Positions 57,364 to 64,000 of a stretch of DNA of 64,000 nt are shown in pieces. The notes below the pieces were generated by a model that saw only the letters and a list, made by a program, of their open reading frames with translations, did not search any database and had not been told where the DNA came from. The DNA lies in NCBI RefSeq assembly GCF_014650075.1, contig NZ_BMUG01000009.1, positions 1 to 64,000 on the forward strand. The letters run 5' to 3'. The stretch's first letter is position 1. Every line of letters starts with the position of its first letter. This stretch comes from Streptomyces microflavus. GTDB lineage: Bacteria; Actinomycetota; Actinomycetes; Streptomycetales; Streptomycetaceae. A program made the position numbers and the translations under genes.

Positions 57364-57685
57364 GGCCCCATGGTCCCCCCTGCGCCGCACGCCCGCTCGT
57401 CCGGCCCCGGCAGCGGCACACCGCCACGCCTCCCGGTCGGGACATCAGCCTCTGAAGCCGGCCGGCGCCCCCAACTGGAGACGAAATCGGTCAATCGCCT
57501 TATCAATGGCTCCAGTTGTTGCGATCCGGCCCCTCCCACGAGACACATCACGCACACCTCTTGACGCGTACAGGCCCACCGGGGAAACATCACCGTAACG
57601 AGAGAGCGCTCTCTCGCTTCTCCCCACGGGCGCTCTCCCGCCCGTCCGTCGTGCACACGTACCACGACCCAGGAGACGTACCTTC
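57364..57685 (+). promoter_or_regulatory. 322-base control region of the secreted beta-helix gene
   Basis: No gene is visible. TTGACG at 57561-57566 is a candidate -35 with AAACAT (57585-57590) as a weak -10 at 18-base spacing. The palindrome at 57599-57616 lies just downstream. The ribosome site CAGGAGACG precedes ATG 57686. Confidence 0.5.
57599..57616. promoter_or_regulatory. Perfect 18-base palindrome, probable LacI-type operator
   Basis: CGAGAGAGCGCTCTCTCG is a perfect palindrome with the central GCGC/CG typical of LacI-family operators such as those for sugar-responsive repressors in Streptomyces. It would overlap the transcription start of the gene at 57686. No LacI gene is adjacent. 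Confidence 0.65.
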
Positions 57686-59482
57686 ATGCATGCTCCCCCC
57701 ACCGCACCACGCTCCGCACCGCGCAGGCACCGTCGCTCCAAGGCGCTCGGGTTCGCCGCGCTCGCCGTATCGCTGCTCATGGCCGTCCCCACCGCCCAGA
57801 CAGCGTTCGGCGAAGAGTCCCAGCAGGTCCAGGCCGTCCCCGGCGGCGGTGACCTCGGACCGAACGTCCATGTCTTCGATCCCTCCACGCCCGACATCCA
57901 GGGCAAGGTCGACGAGATCTTCAAGAAGCAGGAGTCCGCGCAGTTCGGCCTCGACCGCTACGCGCTGATGTTCAAGCCGGGCACGTACGACAACATCAAC
58001 GCGCAGATCGGCTTCTACACCTCGATCGCGGGCCTCGGGCTCAACCCGAACGACACCACGTTCAACGGCGATGTGACGGTCGACGCGGGCTGGTTCGACG
58101 GGAACGCCACGCAGAACTTCTGGCGCTCGGCGGAGAACCTGACCCTGAACCCGGTGAGCGGCACCAACCGCTGGGCGGTCTCCCAGGCCGCGCCCTTCCG
58201 CCGGATGCACGTCAAGGGCGGGCTCAACCTCGCGCCCGACGGATACGGCTGGGCCAGCGGCGGCTACATCGCGGACAGCAAGATCGACGGCCAGGTCGGG
58301 CCGTACTCCCAGCAACAGTGGTACACCCGCGACAGCTCGGTGGGCGGCTGGGGCAACGGCGTCTGGAACATGACGTTCTCGGGCGTCGAGGGCGCACCGG
58401 CCAACAGCTTCCCGGAGCCGCCGTACACCACGCTCGACACGACGCCCATCTCGCGCGAGAAGCCGTTCCTCTACCTCGACGGTGCCGACTACAAGGTCTT
58501 CGTCCCGGAGAAGCGCGAGAACGCCCGCGGCACGTCCTGGGCCAACGGCACACCGGCGGGCGAGTCGATCCCGCTGGACCAGTTCTACGTCGTGAAGGAG
58601 GGGGCGGACGCTGCCACCATCAACGCGGCCGTCGAGCAGGGCCTGCACCTGCTGTTCACGCCCGGCGTCTACCACATCGACGAGACGATCAACATCGACC
58701 GCCCCGACACGGTGGCCCTCGGCATCGGCCTCGCGACGATCATCCCGGACAACGGGGTGACCGCGATCAAGGTCGGTGACGTGGACGGCGTCAAGCTCGC
58801 CGGCCTCCTGGTCGACGCGGGTCCGGTGAACTCCGAGACGCTGATCGAGGTCGGCCCCGAGAACGCCTCGGCGGACCACTCGGCCAACCCCACCTCGCTC
58901 CAGGACGTGTTCGTACGGATCGGCGGCGCGGGCCCCGGCAAGGCGACCACCAGCATCGTGGTGAACAGCGACGACACGATCATCGACCACACCTGGGTGT
59001 GGCGCGCCGACCACGGTGAGGGCTGGGGCTGGGAGACCAACCGGGCCGACTACGGGGTGCGCGTCAACGGTGACGACGTGCTGGCCACCGGGCTCTTCGT
59101 GGAGCACTTCAACAAGTACGACGTGGAGTGGTACGGCGAGCGCGGCCGGACGATCTTCTTCCAGAACGAGAAGGCGTACGACGCACCCAACCAGGCGGCG
59201 ATCCAGAACGGCGACACCAAGGGCTACGCGGCCTACCGGGTCGACGATTCGGTCGAGCAGCACGAGGGCTGGGGCATGGGCAGCTACTGCTACTACAACG
59301 TCGACCCGACGATCATCCAGGAACACGGCTTCAAGGCACCGGTGAAGCCCGGCGTGAAGTTCCACAGCCTGATCGTGGTCTCGCTGGGCGGCAACGGCCA
59401 GTACGAGCACGTGATCAACGACGTGGGATCCCCCACCTCGGGCCCGGACACGATCCCGTCCCAGGTGGTCAACTTCCCGTAA
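57686..59482 (+). CDS. Secreted beta-helix protein (GH55-like)
   Basis: A 598-residue exported protein. The signal peptide covers about 1-42 (RRHRRSKALGFAALAVSLLMAVPTAQTAFG). The mature part is a right-handed beta-helix pattern with repeats such as ALMFKPGTYDNINAQIGFYTSIAGLGLNPNDTTFNG and DGVKLAGLLVDAGPVNSETLIEVG, like the two-helix fold of GH55 glucanases. Similar Streptomyces proteins are often labelled adenylyl cyclase without clear support. Control by a LacI-type operator suggests a sugar-regulated polysaccharide enzyme. Substrate unknown. Confidence 0.78.
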   Translation: MHAPPTAPRSAPRRHRRSKALGFAALAVSLLMAVPTAQTAFGEESQQVQAVPGGGDLGPNVHVFDPSTPDIQGKVDEIFKKQESAQFGLDRYALMFKPGTYDNINAQIGFYTSIAGLGLNPNDTTFNGDVTVDAGWFDGNATQNFWRSAENLTLNPVSGTNRWAVSQAAPFRRMHVKGGLNLAPDGYGWASGGYIADSKIDGQVGPYSQQQWYTRDSSVGGWGNGVWNMTFSGVEGAPANSFPEPPYTTLDTTPISREKPFLYLDGADYKVFVPEKRENARGTSWANGTPAGESIPLDQFYVVKEGADAATINAAVEQGLHLLFTPGVYHIDETINIDRPDTVALGIGLATIIPDNGVTAIKVGDVDGVKLAGLLVDAGPVNSETLIEVGPENASADHSANPTSLQDVFVRIGGAGPGKATTSIVVNSDDTIIDHTWVWRADHGEGWGWETNRADYGVRVNGDDVLATGLFVEHFNKYDVEWYGERGRTIFFQNEKAYDAPNQAAIQNGDTKGYAAYRVDDSVEQHEGWGMGSYCYYNVDPTIIQEHGFKAPVKPGVKFHSLIVVSLGGNGQYEHVINDVGSPTSGPDTIPSQVVNFP

Positions 59483-59498
59483 TACGGGAGCTGTACGG

Positions 59499-59537
59499 GA
59501 GCGGGGTCCGGCTGCTGTTGAGCGCCGGGCCCCGCTC
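59499..59537 (+). terminator. Hairpin after the beta-helix gene
   Basis: A 14-base stem (GAGCGGGGTCCGGC against GCCGGGCCCCGCTC, one G-T pair) lies 17 bases after the stop and before the convergent AAA+ gene. Confidence 0.65.
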
Positions 59538-59557
59538 CGCTGCCCTCTCCTGTGCCC

Positions 59558-60826
59558 TCAGGTCCTCCCGTACCGGATGGTGTGATCGGCGAACTCCAGC
59601 GCCATCTCGGTGGTGACGGTGGGACGGGTGCGGCTGATGGTGCGCAGGAAGTCCTCGGTGGTGGGGTGCGCGCGGGTTCCGGTGTCGAGGGTGCGCTCGA
59701 AGACGGCCTGGGCGACGGTCCGGGCGGCCTGTTTGATGTCGGCGGGGGTGAACCCCTCGCTGGCGTCGGCCAGGAGGGCGGTGTCGGCCTCGGCGCCGGT
59801 ACGGGCGAGGTAGCTGGCCCAGAGCGCGGTGCGGGCCTCGTGGTCGGGCGGGCCGACGGGCAGGACGTAGTCGAACCGGCCGTGGCGCAGGAACGCCGGG
59901 TCGAGGGCGGCGACGGTGTTGGTGGCACAGACGAGGAGCCGCCCGTCGCGGTCGCGGAACCGCACGATGGACTTGAGCAGCTCGTTGACGACGCCCACGG
60001 AGACGGGGTCGGCGAGATTGCGCGTCCCGGCCACCTCCTCCACCTCGTCGATGAACACGAGCACATGGTCGAGCTGGGCGATCTCCTCGAAGCGGCGGCC
60101 GAGCCCGTTGGCGAGCCCGTCCTCCAGGGCGATCCGCGAGGGGAAGAGCTCCACGAAGGGCCAGCCGAGCCGGGAGGCGACGGCCTGGGCGAAGGTGCTC
60201 TTGCCGGTACCCGGCGGCCCGAACAGGACGACGGCCTGCGGCGGTTCGACCCCGTGCTCGTCGGCGGCCTCGGGGTTGGCCAGCGGCAGGACGAGCCGCC
60301 GCTCCACAAGCTGTTTGGCCTCCGCCATCCCGGCGAGCCGCTCCCAGAGCCCGGCCGGCGGCACGGTCGCGCCGAGCGAGGCGAGTACGGCGGACCCCTC
60401 GGCGGTGACGGACTGGACCTTCTCGTAATAGGTCAGCCCGCGGCGCCCGCGGAACCCGGAGTTCACGAGCGCGGCGGCCCCCGTCTCGTCCTCCGGCAGC
60501 ACCGCCGCGACCAGCACCGCCCCGGCCGCCCGCATCCGCTGCTCCAGCGCGGAGAGCAACGCGGTGCCGAGCCCGAGATTGCGCCAGGCGGGATGCAGGG
60601 CCACCCGCAGCACCCAGGCCCGGTCCCCGTCGACCCGCCCCGCGGCGGCCCCCACGAGATGCCCGTCGGCCACGGCGACGACGCCGGGATTCCGCCCCTG
60701 GAGCGCGGCGACCACTTCGGAGAGCCGGAAGACGGCGGGCTCCCCACTGGTACGGCTCTCCCCGTCGAGGCGCACGACCCCTTCGAGATCCTCGGACACG
60801 AAGTCCCGCACATGCCACACGGCCAT
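59558..60826 (-). CDS. GNAT-AAA+ ATPase fusion protein
   Basis: A 422-residue protein joining two domains. Residues 1-137 are a GNAT acetyltransferase domain (VLRVALHPAWRNLGLGTALL with the R-x2-G-x-G acetyl-CoA motif at 82-87, and SGFRGRRGLTYYEKV). Residues 165-422 are an AAA+ ATPase similar to FtsH/Vps4-like classic AAA: Walker A GPPGTGKS 203-210, Walker B VLVFIDE 255-261, sensor ATN 301-303, arginine-finger region RHGRFDYVLPVG. The link suggests ATP-driven remodelling of proteins that are also acetylated or bound by the GNAT part. Partner unknown. It starts at ATG 60826. Confidence 0.85.
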   Translation of the reverse strand: MAVWHVRDFVSEDLEGVVRLDGESRTSGEPAVFRLSEVVAALQGRNPGVVAVADGHLVGAAAGRVDGDRAWVLRVALHPAWRNLGLGTALLSALEQRMRAAGAVLVAAVLPEDETGAAALVNSGFRGRRGLTYYEKVQSVTAEGSAVLASLGATVPPAGLWERLAGMAEAKQLVERRLVLPLANPEAADEHGVEPPQAVVLFGPPGTGKSTFAQAVASRLGWPFVELFPSRIALEDGLANGLGRRFEEIAQLDHVLVFIDEVEEVAGTRNLADPVSVGVVNELLKSIVRFRDRDGRLLVCATNTVAALDPAFLRHGRFDYVLPVGPPDHEARTALWASYLARTGAEADTALLADASEGFTPADIKQAARTVAQAVFERTLDTGTRAHPTTEDFLRTISRTRPTVTTEMALEFADHTIRYGRT

Positions 60827-60916
60827 GCTCCGGCCCTGCCCAGCCTTCGACGTTCCCCGTCCTGACTTCCATCATCGGCCCGACGACGGCGGGGCGCCTG
60901 TCGGCGGGGAAACGGC

Positions 60917-60953
60917 CGCAGCCCCCGCCCGGAGGGTCCGGGTGGGGGCTGCG
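60917..60953 (-). terminator. Hairpin after the peptidoglycan-binding protein gene
   Basis: A 17-base stem CGCAGCCCCCGCCCGGA against TCCGGGTGGGGGCTGCG (one mismatch) with loop GGG lies 20 bases after the minus-strand stop at 60973. Confidence 0.7.
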
Positions 60954-60972
60954 AGGCGGGTGGGCGGGAGGC

Positions 60973-63213
60973 TCAGCCCTCGCCGGTCAAGTTGATGGTG
61001 ACCGTGCGTTCCGCCGGGGTCTTCCCGGCCAGGGCCGTCTTCATGGCCTGGGCCACGTCGTCCGGGCCGACCTGGTGTTCCTTGCCGTCGGCCTTGACCG
61101 CCATGACGCCGTCGAAGACGCCGTCCAGGAGGGTGTCGATCGCCTTCTTGTCGTAGACGTCGACCAGCCGGCCGTCGACGGCCTTCATGGACAGGATCTG
61201 CGGGAGCGACCGCGCCGGGCCGAACTGGATCTCCTTCGGGCCCGCCTTGATGGTGATCAGGTCGGACATCGCGGGCTCGGCGAACTCCTTCATCGCCCGG
61301 GTCAGTTCGGCCTGGGTGATGGTGGGTTCCCTGGTGGCGACGGGCAGTTCGACCACCCGGGCCTGTCCGGTCTGGACCTGGGCGCGGTAGGCGTCGCGGA
61401 CGGAGATCAGCGACTGGCCGACGTCCAGGGTCTTGCCGGGCTTGCCCGGCACCGCGATCGCCTTGTTCGGCTCGAAGCGGATCGTGCCGTCCTGGGCCGA
61501 GCCGGCGACGCCCGCCAGGTCGGTCAGCGCTACGCCGAGCTTCTCCTCGTCGACCGGGATCACCGGGTCGGCGGTGCGCGCCCCGCCGAAGAGCGAGCCG
61601 ATCACCGAGACCGGGTTGTAGTCGCTGCCCGCGGCACCGCGCACGGTCTCCTGGCTGTCCAGGGTGAGACCGGCCTTTTCCGGGTCCAGCTTCTGCTCCT
61701 TGCCGTCCACGGAGAGCGTCAGCGGCGCCTGGGAGCGCTCGCCGAGGGCGGCGTCCAGCTTGGCTACCGCCTCCTCCTTCGTGCCGCCGCCGATGTCGAC
61801 GCCGAGCACCGTGGTGCCCTTGGGGACCTCGGAGTGGTTCAGGAGGAGGCCGGCGCCGTAGGCGATGCCGAGCAGCACGATCGCGGCCACACCGAGGAGG
61901 ACCAGCTTGGAGCGGCCCTTCTTCGCGGGGGCGGGGGCCGGAGCGGGCTTCGGTGCCGGGCGGGCGGCGGCGGTGCCGGGCGCGGGCACGCCCGTGGCGC
62001 CGGGGCCGCCCGGGAAGGGGCCCCCGGGGCCACCGGGGCCGCCAGGGCCACCGGGCCCGCCGCCGGGGCCGCTGAAGCCCCCGGGGCCGCCGGTCACGTC
62101 CGGCCTGCCCGGGAACGTCGAGCGGGGCTCACTGGGCACCACGGGGATGCCTGAGGTCAGCGTGGAGCCCGAGACGTGGCCGGAGTCGGGCCCCGGGGAC
62201 TGCGGGGTCAGGATCGCGGTGTCGTCGGAGAGCCGGGGCGGTACGCCGCCGGTGCCCGGGACCATCGGGCCGGGGCCGCCGAGGCCCGGGACGCCGTCGA
62301 GGTTGGGGGTCAGCGACGAGGTGCCGGTGACCGGGCCCGTGGTGGGGCCGGCCGGTCCGGGCGTACGGACCCCCGGGTCGGGGGCGGAGTGCGGGCCCGC
62401 GCCGGGGGGCTCCGTGCTGTAGCCGTCCAGGGCGCTGCCGGAGCCGGGGGCGCCGGGCCCCGGAGCGGCGTCCGAGAAGTACGGCAGGTCGGGGCGGGAC
62501 CGGCCGGCGTCACCGGGCGCACCGTGCGGGCCCGACGGGCCGGGGCCGGGGCCGGGGCCGCCAGGACCCGACGGGCCGGGGCCGGGGCCGCCAGGACCTG
62601 ACGGGCCGGGGCCGGCGCCGGGAGCGCCCGCGCCGAGCGGGCCCGGGCCACCGGAACCCGTACCCGGCGCACCACCGGAACCGGGCGCACCGCCCGTACC
62701 GGAACCCGGTGCGGGTGCCGCGTTCCTGCGCGGGGCGAACCAGTCGCTGCCGCTCTTCGCCCTGCCCGGTTCGTCGGCCGGGGACGGGTCGGCGGACCCG
62801 CCGCCGTCCCGGGCCTGCGAGGGCGAGGGGGCCGGTGCGCCGGACGCGCCGGTTCCGCCCGGCGCGCCGCCTGCCAGGCCCGAGGGCGCGGGCGGTGGCG
62901 TGCCGGGGCGCGGCGTGCTGCCGGTGCGCTCCGCGTCGGGGCGCCCGGCGGCGATGTCGCTCTCGGCCATCGGCGTACGCATCACGACCGGCGGGATGGG
63001 ACGCGACCCGGGGATGTTGATCCGGATGCGCGTCGTCAGCGTCGTCTCGGTCTTCGGCTCTTCGGGCCGGGGCGGATCGACGGATTCCGGGGTCTCGTCC
63101 GAGCCCGCCGGCGACGGATACTGGCGGGATCCGTACGGCGGCGTACCCGATGGGTACGCGGCTCCACCGCGCCCCTGAGGCCCGGAGGACGAACTGTCAG
63201 TTTCACGACTCAA
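60973..63213 (-). CDS. Membrane protein with YoaR-type peptidoglycan-binding domains
   Basis: A 746-residue protein. About residues 1-425 are cytoplasmic, Pro/Gly-rich and low-complexity (GPGGPGPGPSG repeats). One membrane helix follows (LVLLGVAAIVLLGIAYGAGLLL), then an extracellular part with GTTVLGVDIGGGTKEEAVAKLDAAL, typical of the PG_binding_4 domain associated with VanW/YoaR proteins, in two copies. The VanW domain itself is missing. It probably contacts the cell wall. The start is TTG 63213 (SRETDSSSS follows), supported by GGGAG six bases upstream. Confidence 0.82.
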   Translation of the reverse strand: MSRETDSSSSGPQGRGGAAYPSGTPPYGSRQYPSPAGSDETPESVDPPRPEEPKTETTLTTRIRINIPGSRPIPPVVMRTPMAESDIAAGRPDAERTGSTPRPGTPPPAPSGLAGGAPGGTGASGAPAPSPSQARDGGGSADPSPADEPGRAKSGSDWFAPRRNAAPAPGSGTGGAPGSGGAPGTGSGGPGPLGAGAPGAGPGPSGPGGPGPGPSGPGGPGPGPGPSGPHGAPGDAGRSRPDLPYFSDAAPGPGAPGSGSALDGYSTEPPGAGPHSAPDPGVRTPGPAGPTTGPVTGTSSLTPNLDGVPGLGGPGPMVPGTGGVPPRLSDDTAILTPQSPGPDSGHVSGSTLTSGIPVVPSEPRSTFPGRPDVTGGPGGFSGPGGGPGGPGGPGGPGGPFPGGPGATGVPAPGTAAARPAPKPAPAPAPAKKGRSKLVLLGVAAIVLLGIAYGAGLLLNHSEVPKGTTVLGVDIGGGTKEEAVAKLDAALGERSQAPLTLSVDGKEQKLDPEKAGLTLDSQETVRGAAGSDYNPVSVIGSLFGGARTADPVIPVDEEKLGVALTDLAGVAGSAQDGTIRFEPNKAIAVPGKPGKTLDVGQSLISVRDAYRAQVQTGQARVVELPVATREPTITQAELTRAMKEFAEPAMSDLITIKAGPKEIQFGPARSLPQILSMKAVDGRLVDVYDKKAIDTLLDGVFDGVMAVKADGKEHQVGPDDVAQAMKTALAGKTPAERTVTINLTGEG
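62018..62620 (-). repeat. Coding Gly/Pro tandem repeats
   Basis: Short GC-rich repeats (for example GGGCCGGGGCCGGGGCCGCC units at about 62535-62610 with a 33-base period, and GGGCCACCGGGGCC units at 62020-62090) encode GPGP and GGPGGPG stretches of the peptidoglycan-binding protein. Their length may vary between strains. Confidence 0.6.
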
Positions 63214-63388
63214 AGCAGGTTCTCCCGATTGGCTCCGCCGCCCGTACTTCCCCCATGCCGCAGGCCAGGGGACGGCTCGGCGCGCGCACCACCATACTGG
63301 CCGCCGCCGTCGGACACTCCGCGACCGGGGGAAACCTCCACCTCGGCATCACACCTGTGGGGGGCATTCCGGGCGCGGACTTAGCACT

Positions 63389-63898
63389 TCAGATACCGGA
63401 CCGGCCACTACGGGTGGCTGATTGCGGCACTTTGGAGGTGGTGGCGCACATCACAGCGACGGCTGTCCCGCCGAGCATGAAGAGCACCAGACCGAGTTCG
63501 TCGCCGAATACGTAGTCGCCTTCCGGCCGGCCGGACAACAGGACGAACACCGTGACGAACCAGCCGACCGCCGGGGCGAGCGCACCGATCTGGGTCCCGG
63601 TCAGGATGCGGCCGCCGTAGAAGAGGCCCGCCGAGCCCGCCAGGGCGATGATCAACCCGCCCGGGAACCACGCCGCTTGGACGAGAGTCCCGGCGAGCGC
63701 GACGAGCGCCCCGAGCACCGCGAGCCCGAAGTAGCCCGCGATCCGGGCCGGGTTCGGGCGGGCGGTGAAGCCGGTGCCCTCGGGCACCCTGGGCGGTGCG
63801 TTGGAGCGGGGTGCGTCGGAGCGGGGTGCGCTGCTGCGCGGTGCGTCGGAACGCGGTGCGCGGGCGCGGTCGCGGCCCTTGCCGGGGTTCCCGCTCAT
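63389..63898 (-). CDS. Small membrane protein, DUF6113-like
   Basis: A 169-residue protein. The N-terminal 40 residues are basic with a repeated APRSD/APRSN/APRSS peptide. Four hydrophobic segments follow at about 52-72, 77-97, 104-122 and 132-150. It matches the Streptomyces DUF6113 group; the equivalent Mycobacterium gene (Rv1171, from memory) follows mshB. It starts at ATG 63898, overlapping the stop of the upstream gene as ATGA, so the two are coupled. Confidence 0.75.
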   Translation of the reverse strand: MSGNPGKGRDRARAPRSDAPRSSAPRSDAPRSNAPPRVPEGTGFTARPNPARIAGYFGLAVLGALVALAGTLVQAAWFPGGLIIALAGSAGLFYGGRILTGTQIGALAPAVGWFVTVFVLLSGRPEGDYVFGDELGLVLFMLGGTAVAVMCATTSKVPQSATRSGRSGI

Positions 63899-64000
63899 GC
63901 GCCCGCCCCCGATGCGGAATCCGGCCGGGCACCCGATGCGGAACCCGCGCGGACCCCGGAAGCGGAACCCGGCCCTGCGCCCGAAGCGGAACCGGAAGCC
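63895..64000 (-). CDS. 3' end of an upstream gene, possibly mshB
   Basis: The minus frame ending at TGA 63895-63897 is open to the right edge: 34 complete codons reading repeated GSASGAG/GSASGVRAG/ARPDSASGAGA. It is a Gly/Ala/Ser-rich tail with no domain. The ATGA overlap with the DUF6113-like gene shows it is a real gene end. In other actinobacteria mshB (mycothiol deacetylase) stands here, so I suggest it from position only. Confidence 0.45.
   Translation of the reverse strand, partial: ASGSASGAGPGSASGVRAGSASGARPDSASGAGA

Noticed and set aside
57686..59482. Adenylyl cyclase annotation
   Set aside because: The beta-helix pattern and signal peptide do not fit any cyclase class; the label is likely inherited.
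60973..63213. Collagen-like Gly-Pro protein
   Set aside because: The Gly/Pro stretches lack a regular Gly-x-y triplet run and lie in the cytoplasmic part before the membrane helix, so they read as a disordered linker.
1..64000. CRISPR arrays, tRNA or rRNA genes, insertion sequences
   Set aside because: No regularly spaced repeats of CRISPR type, no tRNA-like cloverleaf and no transposase were seen on either strand.

Overview
The window is a stretch of Streptomyces chromosome. The evidence is very high GC, frequent GTG starts, almost no TTA codons, a full set of actinobacterial conserved families (DUF3117, DUF3107, DUF3152, NYN and LOG proteins, an Mrp ATPase, a sigma/anti-sigma/HtrA/TatB block) and a SapB-type morphogenetic lanthipeptide cluster. 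The gene order around mrp, tatB, htrA, sigma factor, DUF3117, tag, folP2, LOG, dapE, dapC, fdxA and the DUF6113-like gene is one I recall from Mycobacterium (Rv1170-Rv1239 region). I infer old core chromosome into which the lanthipeptide genes and some accessory genes have been placed. The species cannot be named from sequence alone; an amf cluster inside this core region suggests a relative of the S. griseus group.

Layout. 1-2180: a glycosyltransferase and the start of a repeat-rich gene running off the left edge (minus). 2371-7746: an oligopeptide ABC importer operon (minus) with a fused double ATPase. 8142-10540: a membrane-anchored DUF3152 protein with a metzincin-like zinc motif and a hydrolase (minus). 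10651-12555: small acidic protein, TetR regulator, DUF3107 protein, small membrane protein (plus). 12570-17190: ferritin-like protein (minus), DEAD-box RNA helicase with an apparent CTG start, hydrolase (plus). 17256-21138: NYN protein (minus), a 50-residue protein (plus), MarC, PHP and zinc-ribbon proteins (minus). 21298-28061: MFS, SUFU, CorA with a long structured leader, lipoprotein, an MgtE-like soluble protein and DUF1003. 28105-34390: Mrp, then a minus block of TatB, HtrA-like protease, zinc anti-sigma and ECF sigma. 34598-41824: O-methyltransferase, DUF3117, enoyl-CoA hydratase, Tag glycosylase, DivIVA-like protein, FolP2, LOG, DapE and a lysozyme-like secreted protein. 42112-46246: secreted protein, DapC, ferredoxin, GNAT, SirB1-like protein. 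46497-53666: the amf/ram lanthipeptide cluster. 53832-57363: a regulator divergent from an MFS-acetyltransferase pair, and DUF4265. 57686-64000: secreted beta-helix protein behind a perfect operator-like palindrome, a GNAT-AAA+ fusion, a peptidoglycan-binding membrane protein, a DUF6113-like protein and the 3' end of a further gene.

How the parts work together. The amf cluster makes a SapB-like surfactant peptide: AmfT (class III synthetase) modifies AmfS, the AmfB/AmfA half-transporters export it, and AmfR, an atypical response regulator, switches the genes on. AmfR carries the only in-frame TTA codon I found in the window, which would tie the system to the bldA tRNA and to development. The sigma/anti-sigma/HtrA/TatB block is an envelope-stress unit. 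DapC and DapE feed lysine and peptidoglycan synthesis. CorA, the MgtE-like sensor and DUF1003 form a magnesium-related neighbourhood.

Several genes appear to be transcribed without a leader, with a TANNNT hexamer 6-7 bases before the start codon. Two genes appear to use unusual start codons (CTG and ATT).
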